A stretch of DNA of 64,000 bases from Burkholderiaceae bacterium (GTDB lineage Bacteria; Pseudomonadota; Gammaproteobacteria; Burkholderiales; Burkholderiaceae_C). The translations under genes were made by a program, and so were the position numbers. Of the stretch, positions 16,813-23,429 are shown one piece after another (position 1 is the stretch's first letter; each line of letters opens with the position of its first letter). Location: NCBI GenBank assembly GCA_026125795.1, contig JAHCKM010000003.1, positions 806,001-870,000 of the forward strand. Direction: 5' to 3'. Below the pieces are notes generated by a model. It saw nothing but the letters and a program-made list of their open reading frames with translations, ran no database searches and was not told the DNA's origin.

Positions 16813-18513
16813 ATGCGGTGCGTGACTTTCGGATTCATGGTTCATCTGCTCAATCTGCTCGCTGCGGTGGCCCTTCTGGTATGGGGCACGCAGTTCGTGC
16901 GCACCGGCATCCTGCGCGTCTTCGGCGAGAACCTGCGCCACATCCTGGCGGTGGGCATGGCCACGCGCGGGCAGGCGTTGCTGGCCGGCTTGGGCGTGAC
17001 CAGCCTGATCCAGAGCAGCACCGCCACCTGCCTGATCGTCACGTCGTTCCTCGGCCGCTCGCTGGTCACGCTGTCGGCGGCGCTGGCGGTGATGCTGGGC
17101 GCCGACGTGGGCACCAGCCTGATGGCGGTGGTGTTCTCGTTCGACCTGTCGTGGCTGTCCCCGCTGCTGATCTTCGGCGGCGTGGTGGCCTTCATCTCGA
17201 GGGAGAAGACCACCGCCGGGCGTCTGGGACGCGTGGCAATCGGCCTGGGGCTGATGCTGCTGTCGCTGCAGTTGATCGTCGAGGCGACCAAGCCGCTAAC
17301 CGAGTCGCCGACGGTGCGCACGCTGCTGGCCGCGTTGCCCAGCGAAGTGGCGCTCGACATGCTGGTGGGTGCCGTGCTGACGGTGGCGTCGTACTCGAGC
17401 CTGGCGATGGTGCTGCTCACCGCGACGCTGGCGGTCTCGGGCATGGTGCCGATGACCGTCGCGCTCGGCCTGGTGCTCGGCGCCAACCTCGGCAGCGGCC
17501 TGCTGGCGGTGCTGCTCACCGCGCGCGGTCCGATGGCCGAGCGCCGGCTGGCGATCGGCAACCTGCTGTTCAAGGTGGTGGGCGCGATTGCCGTCATCCC
17601 GCTGCTGCCCTATGTGCACGTCTGGCTGCAGCACGCCGGCGGCGGTCTGCATCAGCAGGTGGTGCTGTTCCATCTGGGCTTCAACGTCGCGCTGGCGGTG
17701 GTGTTCATCGGCCTCACCGGCGCCGCGGCCCGGCTGCTGATCAAGCTGTTCAAGGAGCCGCCGCGTGGCGTGCACCAGCGGCCCCAGCACCTCGACCCGT
17801 CGGCGCTGGCCACGCCGAGCCTGGCCATCAGCTGCGCCGCGCGCGAGGCGCTGCACCAGGCCGACGTGGTGGAGACGATGCTGCGCGGCATCGTGCCGGT
17901 GCTGCGCAACAACGACCTCGTGCTGGCCGAGGAGTTGCGCAAGCTGGACGACACCGTCGACCAGCTCTACACCTCGATCAAGCTGTACCTCACGCAGATC
18001 TCGCGCGAGGCGCTCAACGAGCGCGAGAGCCGGCGCTGGACCGACGTGGTGTCGTTCACCATCAACATGGAGCAGATCGGCGACATCATCGAGCGGGTGC
18101 TGCAGGACATCGAGGACAAGAAGGTGCGGCCTAACCGGCGCCTGTCGGACGCCGGCATGGCCGAGGTGTGCCACCTGCATGAGCGGCTGCTCGCGAACCT
18201 GCGGCTGGCGATGAGCGTGTTCCTTGACGGCCACGTGCGAGATGCGCGCAAGCTGCTGGAAGAAAAGGCGCGCTTCCGCGACCTGCAGTACGAATACGCC
18301 GCCAGCCACATCGCGCGGCTGCAGGACAACACCACACAAAGCATCGAAACCAGCTCGCTGCACCTGGACCTCATCAGCGATCTCAAGCGCATCAACTCGC
18401 ACATCTGCTCGATCGCCTATCCGATCCTCGAGTCGGCCGGCGCGCTGACCGCCACGCGCATCCGGCCGTCGGTGCTCGCGCCGATGGATTCGGATCTGCA
18501 GAAGAGCGAATGA
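16813..18513 (+). CDS. Na/Pi cotransporter-family protein with PhoU-like C-terminus
   Basis: This 566-aa inner-membrane protein has two Na+/Pi-cotransporter repeats, each with the QSST-type signature (GVTSLIQSSTATCLIV near residue 70; ASYSSLAMVLLTATLA near 195), spread over about 8-9 helices. A cytoplasmic PhoU-like helical domain follows at about residues 340-560. The ATG at 16813 is used; a second ATG at 16837 (MVHLLNLLAAVALLVWGT) fits the family N-terminus equally well. Bacterial relatives such as YjbB are linked to phosphate export or balance. Next to PhnA, which releases phosphate, a role in disposing of excess phosphate is plausible (inference). Confidence 0.88.
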   Translation: MRCVTFGFMVHLLNLLAAVALLVWGTQFVRTGILRVFGENLRHILAVGMATRGQALLAGLGVTSLIQSSTATCLIVTSFLGRSLVTLSAALAVMLGADVGTSLMAVVFSFDLSWLSPLLIFGGVVAFISREKTTAGRLGRVAIGLGLMLLSLQLIVEATKPLTESPTVRTLLAALPSEVALDMLVGAVLTVASYSSLAMVLLTATLAVSGMVPMTVALGLVLGANLGSGLLAVLLTARGPMAERRLAIGNLLFKVVGAIAVIPLLPYVHVWLQHAGGGLHQQVVLFHLGFNVALAVVFIGLTGAAARLLIKLFKEPPRGVHQRPQHLDPSALATPSLAISCAAREALHQADVVETMLRGIVPVLRNNDLVLAEELRKLDDTVDQLYTSIKLYLTQISREALNERESRRWTDVVSFTINMEQIGDIIERVLQDIEDKKVRPNRRLSDAGMAEVCHLHERLLANLRLAMSVFLDGHVRDARKLLEEKARFRDLQYEYAASHIARLQDNTTQSIETSSLHLDLISDLKRINSHICSIAYPILESAGALTATRIRPSVLAPMDSDLQKSE

Positions 18514-18592
18514 GGCGGGCTCTTCGCGCCTCGGTGGCGACCGCCGGCCAAGGGCGACCAGAGGGATCCCCTGCACCGGGCAAGCGCCAGCG

Positions 18593-19465
18593 ATGACGCT
18601 CACCTGGCCCATCGTCCTCGCGGTGCTGTTCGGCGCGATCCTGCACGCCGGCTGGAACGCGCTGGTCAAATCCAGTGGCGACAAAGAGCTCGACACCGCA
18701 CTGGTGCACTTTCTTGGCAGCCTGGTTGCGCTGCCTCCGTTGCTGTTGGTGGGCCCGCCGCCGATCACGGCGATGCCATTCATCGCCGCATCGCTGGTCA
18801 TCCACATCGCTTACTACGTGACGCTGGCCGGCGCCTATAAGCACGGCGACCTCGGCCTCACCTATCCGATCATGCGCGGCAGCGCGCCGTTGCTGGTGGC
18901 GCTGGGCAGCTCCGTGGTGCTGGGCGAGTCGTTGTCGGTGCTGGCGTGGGTCGGTGTGCTCGGTGTGACCGCCGGCGTGGCGATGGTGGGCTTGTCGCAC
19001 CCAGGCGAGGCGCTGCACCATCGGCGCGCGCTATTGTTCGCGCTGTGCAATGCGCTGGTGATCGCGGCCTACACCTTCGTCGACGGCAAGGGCGTGCGCA
19101 TCACGGTGGCTCAAGGGGCGAGCGCGCTCAGCTACGTGCTGCTGCTGTTCGTGCTCGATGGGTTTCCGTATCCGGCGATGGTCGTGCTCACGCGCGATGC
19201 GGCCGGGCGGCGCGCGATCCTGCAGTACGCGAAGAAACGCTGGCCCCTGGCGGCGCTGGGCGGCACGGCGTCGATCGGCTCGTACGCCATTGCGCTGTGG
19301 GCGATGACGCGCGCGCCGGTGGCGGCCGTCTCGGCTTTGCGCGAGACCTCGGTGCTGTTTGCCACCTTGCTCGGTGCCTGGCTGCTGAAGGAGCGGCTCG
19401 GCGCGCAGCGCCTTGCCGGCGCCGGCGTGATCGTGGCGGGCGTGATGGCATTGCGCTTCGGATAG
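18593..19465 (+). CDS. DMT-superfamily (EamA) transporter
   Basis: This 290-aa protein has ten predicted transmembrane helices in two EamA halves. The first half contains the motif GDLGLTYPIMRGSAPLLVALGS; the second ends with RETSVLFATLLGAWLLKERLG. Both match drug/metabolite-transporter-family signatures. It sits between the Na/Pi transporter and the regulator of the phosphonate cluster, suggesting export or import of a related small metabolite. No substrate can be read from the sequence. Confidence 0.88.
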   Translation: MTLTWPIVLAVLFGAILHAGWNALVKSSGDKELDTALVHFLGSLVALPPLLLVGPPPITAMPFIAASLVIHIAYYVTLAGAYKHGDLGLTYPIMRGSAPLLVALGSSVVLGESLSVLAWVGVLGVTAGVAMVGLSHPGEALHHRRALLFALCNALVIAAYTFVDGKGVRITVAQGASALSYVLLLFVLDGFPYPAMVVLTRDAAGRRAILQYAKKRWPLAALGGTASIGSYAIALWAMTRAPVAAVSALRETSVLFATLLGAWLLKERLGAQRLAGAGVIVAGVMALRFG

Positions 19466-19487
19466 GGGACGCTCGCAGCGCAGGTAT

Positions 19488-19505
19488 ATTGTTGACAATC
19501 TGCAA
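19488..19505. promoter_or_regulatory. Candidate GntR operator, site 2 (autoregulatory)
   Basis: ATTGTTGACAAT-C-TGCAA matches site 1 at 16639 in every position except the free base. It overlaps the -35 box of the predicted regulator promoter, so binding would be expected to repress the regulator's own gene. Confidence 0.65.
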
Positions 19506-19520
19506 ACCGCCCCCTAGTCT
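19492..19520 (+). promoter_or_regulatory. Candidate promoter of the GntR regulator
   Basis: TTGACA (19492-19497), 17-bp spacer, TAGTCT (19515-19520). The expected transcription start falls at or next to the ATG at 19527, and no Shine-Dalgarno sequence precedes that ATG, so the mRNA may be leaderless. Confidence 0.45.
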
Positions 19521-19526
19521 TGCCCG

Positions 19527-20249
19527 ATGCCGCCGCAATCCGAGCTGAACAAACGTGCGCCCACCGCAGCGGCGATTGAACTGCTGCGCGAGAACTCGCT
19601 GGCCATGCTGGCGCAGCGCGAGCTCGAGCGGCGCATCACGTCGGGCGAGATCGCGGTGGGTGCCAAGCTCAACGAGGTGGACATCGCCAGCGCGCTGGGG
19701 GTGTCGCGTGGGCCGGTGCGCGAGGCGTTCCGCGCGCTCGACCAGGCCGGCCTGGTGCGCGTGGAGAAGAACCGCGGCGTGTTCGTGCGCCAGGTCTCGC
19801 TCGAGGAAGCCAACGAGATCTACGAGGTGCGCGCCGCGCTCGAGGGACTGATCGGCCGGCTGGCCGCGCAGCGCATCCAGCCCGACGAGCTCGACCAGTT
19901 GCGCGCCGTGGTCAAGAAGATGTTCGCGCTCGACAAATCGCGCAAGGGCGAGGCGTACTTCCTGCTCAACGTGGAGTTTCACGACATCTTGCTGCGCGCG
20001 GCGCGCAACGCCGCGCTGGCCACGCACTACCGGCGCCTGGTCAACGAGCTCGACCTGTACCGCCGCGAGACGCTGGTGCGCGGCAGCGAGAACATTCCGG
20101 TGTCCACGCGCGAGCACGAGGCCATCGTCAACGCGGTGGCCAAACGCGACGAGCGGCTGGCGGAGCGTTTGCTGGTCGAGCACGTGCTGCACAGCCGCGA
20201 GCGGCTGCACGGCGCGCTGGCCAAGCCGGCGCGCACGCGTGCCGCATAG
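19527..20249 (+). CDS. GntR-family transcriptional regulator (FadR/FCD subfamily)
   Basis: This 240-aa regulator has an N-terminal winged helix-turn-helix (ITSGEIAVGAKLNEVDIA, then LGVSRGPVREAFRALDQAGLV) at about residues 30-95. An all-helical FCD ligand-binding domain follows at about 100-225, including metal/ligand-type histidines (VEFHDILLRAA; REHEAIVNAV). It is encoded 24 bp before phnA and is the obvious candidate regulator of both phosphonate transcription units. An inducer such as 2-aminoethylphosphonate or a pathway intermediate is inferred. Confidence 0.92.
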   Translation: MPPQSELNKRAPTAAAIELLRENSLAMLAQRELERRITSGEIAVGAKLNEVDIASALGVSRGPVREAFRALDQAGLVRVEKNRGVFVRQVSLEEANEIYEVRAALEGLIGRLAAQRIQPDELDQLRAVVKKMFALDKSRKGEAYFLLNVEFHDILLRAARNAALATHYRRLVNELDLYRRETLVRGSENIPVSTREHEAIVNAVAKRDERLAERLLVEHVLHSRERLHGALAKPARTRAA

Positions 20250-20273
20250 CCGCGCACCACTCAGAGGCCGTTG

Positions 20274-21533
20274 ATGGAAAGCAAGCAACCGACCGTCGAG
20301 GTGAACGGCACCTCGTACCGCTGGCCGCGACGGCCGGTGGTGGTGGTGTGCATCGACGGCGGCGATCCGGCGTACCTGCGGCGTTTTCTCGACGAAGGGG
20401 CAGTGCCGCACATCGCGCGCTTCATCGCCCAGGGCTACGGGGCGGTGGCCGAAGGCTCGATGCCGTCGTTCACCTGCCCGAACAACATGTCGATCATCAC
20501 CGGCACGCCCACGTCGAGGCACGGCATCTCGGGCAACTTCTACCTCGACACGCGCACCTGGGAGCCGGTGGTGATGACCGGTCCCGAGCTGCTGCGCGGC
20601 GACACCATCCTGAAGCGTTTTGCCGATGCCGGCGCCCGGGTGATCTCGATCACCGCCAAGGACAAGCTGCGCAGGCAGCTCGGCAAGGGCCTGGACGTCA
20701 CCCAGGGGCACGTGTCGTTCTCGTCGGAGTTCGCCTCGCGCTGCACGCTGGCCGAAAACGGCATCGACAACGTGCTGCAGTTCGTCGGCATGCCGCAGCC
20801 CGACATGTACTCGATGGAACTGTCGCTGTTCGTGCTGGAGGCCGGCGTCAAGCTGCTGGCGCAGCGCCGGCCCGACCTGTTGTACCTGTCGCTCACCGAC
20901 TGGGTGCAGCACAAGTACGCGCCCGACGAAGCCGAAGCGCGGCGCTTCTACCAGTCGCTGGACGATGCCTTCGGCCGCCTGGCGGCGCTCGATGCCACCG
21001 TGGCAGTCACCGCCGACCACGGCATGAGCGACAAGAGCAACGCCGCCGGCGAACCCAACGTGATCTGGCTGCAGGACATCCTCGATGCGCGGTTCGGCGT
21101 TGGCGCGACGACCGTGATTTGCCCGATCACCGATGCCTTCGTCGGCCACCATGGCGCGCTCGGCGGCTTTGTGCGCGTGTGGAGCCGCGGCGCGGTCACG
21201 GCGCGCCAGATCGTCGAGCACATCGCCGGCCTCGAAGGCATCGAGATGGCGCTGACGCGCGAAGAAGCCTGCAAGCGGTTCGACCTGCCGGCCGATCGCG
21301 AGGGCGACGTGGCCGTGGTGGCGCGGCAGGACGTGTGCATCGGCAGCAGTGCGCGGGCGCATGACCTGTCGGGGCTCAAGGGCCACCGGCTGCGCACGCA
21401 CGGCGGCGTGTCGGAGACCCAGGTGCCGTTCATCCTGAACCGGCCGCTGACCGATGCGTACAAGATGAAGGCAGCGAGCGGAACCTTGAAGAGCTATCAG
21501 ATCTTCGATTTCGCGATCAACGGCACGCAGTGA
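20274..21533 (+). CDS. phnA: Phosphonoacetate hydrolase
   Basis: This 419-aa alkaline-phosphatase-superfamily enzyme matches PhnA, which splits phosphonoacetate into acetate and phosphate. Expected metal and nucleophile residues are present: Asp28 in VVCIDGGDP, Thr67 in PSFTCPNN, the Asp/His of LTDWVQHKY, TADHGMSD, and the late His in HRLRTHGG. The ATG at 20274 follows an AGAGG ribosome-binding site. Its stop overlaps the phnY start by GTGA, so the last two pathway steps are translationally coupled. Confidence 0.95.
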   Translation: MESKQPTVEVNGTSYRWPRRPVVVVCIDGGDPAYLRRFLDEGAVPHIARFIAQGYGAVAEGSMPSFTCPNNMSIITGTPTSRHGISGNFYLDTRTWEPVVMTGPELLRGDTILKRFADAGARVISITAKDKLRRQLGKGLDVTQGHVSFSSEFASRCTLAENGIDNVLQFVGMPQPDMYSMELSLFVLEAGVKLLAQRRPDLLYLSLTDWVQHKYAPDEAEARRFYQSLDDAFGRLAALDATVAVTADHGMSDKSNAAGEPNVIWLQDILDARFGVGATTVICPITDAFVGHHGALGGFVRVWSRGAVTARQIVEHIAGLEGIEMALTREEACKRFDLPADREGDVAVVARQDVCIGSSARAHDLSGLKGHRLRTHGGVSETQVPFILNRPLTDAYKMKAASGTLKSYQIFDFAINGTQ

Positions 21534-22972
21534 GCAAACGAGTCGTCAGCGAGGTCCGCCACGAGGCCATGCGCATCGCCGGCGAGCGCGTGCGCACCGA
21601 TCGCGTGATCGAGGTGCGCTACCCCTACACCGGCGAGTTGGTGGCCACGGTGCCCAGGGCCGGCGTGGAGGACGTGCGGCGCGCTGTGGGCGCGGCGCGC
21701 GACTACAAGCCCACGCTCACGCGCCACGAGCGCTTTCGCATCCTCAACAAAGCGGGCGAGCTGATCGCGCAGCGCAAGGAAATCATCGCGCGCCAGATCA
21801 CGCTCGAATCGGGTCTGTGCATCAAGGACACGCTGTACGAGGTGGGCCGTGCCAGCGACGTGCTGCTGTTCTCGGCGCAGCAGGCGTTGGTCGACGACGG
21901 CCAGAGTTTCTCGTGCGACCTCACGCACCATGGCAAGCAGCGCCGCGTGCACACCACGCGCGAGCCGCTGCTGGGCGTGATCGCGGCGATCACGCCGTTC
22001 AACCATCCGCTGAACCAGGTGATCCACAAGGTGGCGCCGGCGGTGGCGACCAACAACCGCATGGTGCTCAAGCCCACCGAAAAGACGCCACTGGCCGCGC
22101 TGCTGCTGGCCGACGTGCTGTACGAGGCCGGCCTGCCGCCGCCGATGCTGTCGGTGGTGACCGGCGACCCGGCCGAGATCGCCGACGAGATGCTGACGCA
22201 TCCCGACGTCGACCTGGTCACCTTCACCGGCGGCGTGGCGATCGGCAAGCACATCGCGGCCAGGGCGGTCTACAAGCGCCAGGTGCTCGAGCTCGGCGGC
22301 AACGATCCGCTGATCGTGATGGACGATGCCGACGTCACCAAGGCGGCCGAGCTGGCGGCCAGCGGTTCGTACAAGAACAGCGGCCAGCGCTGCACGGCGG
22401 TGAAGCGCATCTTCGTGCACGAGCGTCTCGCGGGCGACTTCACCGAGGCGCTGCTGGAGAAGACGCGCGCCTGGACCTTTGGCGATCCGCTCGATCCGGG
22501 CGTCGACATGGGCACGGTGATCGACGAGCGCGCCGCGCGGCTGTTCGAGCGCCGCGTCAACGATGCCGTGGCGCAGGGCGCCCGGCTGCTGCACGGCAAC
22601 CGCCGCGACGGCGCGCTGTACTCGCCGACGCTGATCGACCGCGTGCACGGCGAGATGGAGGTCGTGCGCGAAGAGACCTTCGGTCCGGTGTCGCCGGTGA
22701 TGACGTTCAAGGACGTCGACGACGCGATCCGGCAGGTGAACGGCACGGCCTACGGCTTGTCGTCGGGCGTGTGCACCAACCGGCTCGACGACATCATGCG
22801 TTTCGTGCGCGAGCTGCACGTCGGCTCGGTCAACGTGTGGGAGGTGCCGGGCTACCGGCTCGAGCTGACGCCGTTCGGCGGCATCAAGGACTCGGGTCTG
22901 GGCTACAAAGAGGGTGTGCAGGAGGCGTGCAAGAGCTTCACCCACGTGAAGACGTATTCGCTGCCGTGGTGA
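21530..22972 (+). CDS. phnY: Phosphonoacetaldehyde dehydrogenase
   Basis: This 480-aa aldehyde dehydrogenase has IAAITPFNHPLNQV, the general-base Glu in LELGGNDP, and the nucleophile Cys in NSGQRCTAVKR. The family and the direct coupling to phnA identify it as PhnY, oxidising phosphonoacetaldehyde to phosphonoacetate with NAD+. The GTG at 21530 overlaps the phnA stop codon. It ends 8 bp before the convergent cupin gene. Confidence 0.93.
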   Translation: MSKRVVSEVRHEAMRIAGERVRTDRVIEVRYPYTGELVATVPRAGVEDVRRAVGAARDYKPTLTRHERFRILNKAGELIAQRKEIIARQITLESGLCIKDTLYEVGRASDVLLFSAQQALVDDGQSFSCDLTHHGKQRRVHTTREPLLGVIAAITPFNHPLNQVIHKVAPAVATNNRMVLKPTEKTPLAALLLADVLYEAGLPPPMLSVVTGDPAEIADEMLTHPDVDLVTFTGGVAIGKHIAARAVYKRQVLELGGNDPLIVMDDADVTKAAELAASGSYKNSGQRCTAVKRIFVHERLAGDFTEALLEKTRAWTFGDPLDPGVDMGTVIDERAARLFERRVNDAVAQGARLLHGNRRDGALYSPTLIDRVHGEMEVVREETFGPVSPVMTFKDVDDAIRQVNGTAYGLSSGVCTNRLDDIMRFVRELHVGSVNVWEVPGYRLELTPFGGIKDSGLGYKEGVQEACKSFTHVKTYSLPW

Positions 22973-22980
22973 CACTGACC

Positions 22981-23379
22981 TCAGGGTCGGTAGGGCACGA
23001 CCTTGTCCTGTTCGGCCGGATCGTTGCGCGCAATGATCGCGCGCGCCGGCTCGGTGGCGCTCAGGTTGATTGCCTCATGCGGCACGCCCGGCGGCACGAA
23101 CAGGAAGTCGCCCGCTTCGCTGACCATCGATTGGGTGAGACCCTCGCCGTAGCGCGTCTCGACGCGGCCTTGCAGCACATAGATGCCGGTCTCGTAGCCG
23201 ACGTGGATGTGCGGTTCGGCGCGCGCGCCCGGTGGAATCACCACCAGGTGCATCGACAGACCGGTGGCTTGCACCGTGCTGCCCGATACGCCGATGAAGT
23301 AGGGCAGGCGCTGCAAGGTGTCGACCGCGCGGTCGGGGCGGATCGCTCGTACGGTGTAGTCGGCGGCCGGTGTGTCCAT
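22981..23379 (-). CDS. Small cupin-domain protein
   Basis: This 132-aa single-domain cupin has metal-binding motif 1 EPHIHVGYETGIYVLQG (His, His, Glu) and motif 2 DFLFVPPGVPHEAINL (His). The ATG at 23379 has a GGAG ribosome-binding site 6-7 nt upstream; the longer open frame overlaps the divergent FAD protein gene. Small cupins of this sort act as isomerases, dioxygenases or sensors. Its place between phnY and an N-demethylating-type FAD enzyme is suggestive but no function can be given. Confidence 0.8.
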   Translation of the reverse strand: MDTPAADYTVRAIRPDRAVDTLQRLPYFIGVSGSTVQATGLSMHLVVIPPGARAEPHIHVGYETGIYVLQGRVETRYGEGLTQSMVSEAGDFLFVPPGVPHEAINLSATEPARAIIARNDPAEQDKVVPYRP

Positions 23380-23429
23380 GCAATCTCCATCGTCAGGAGC
23401 GGTGCACGATTCTATGGAGCCGTGCGCCG

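Noticed and set aside
23370-23429. Earlier start for the FAD-GcvT protein
   Set aside because: The added residues overlap the divergent cupin start and its ribosome-binding site and show no similarity to the family N-terminus, which begins at the FAD motif.
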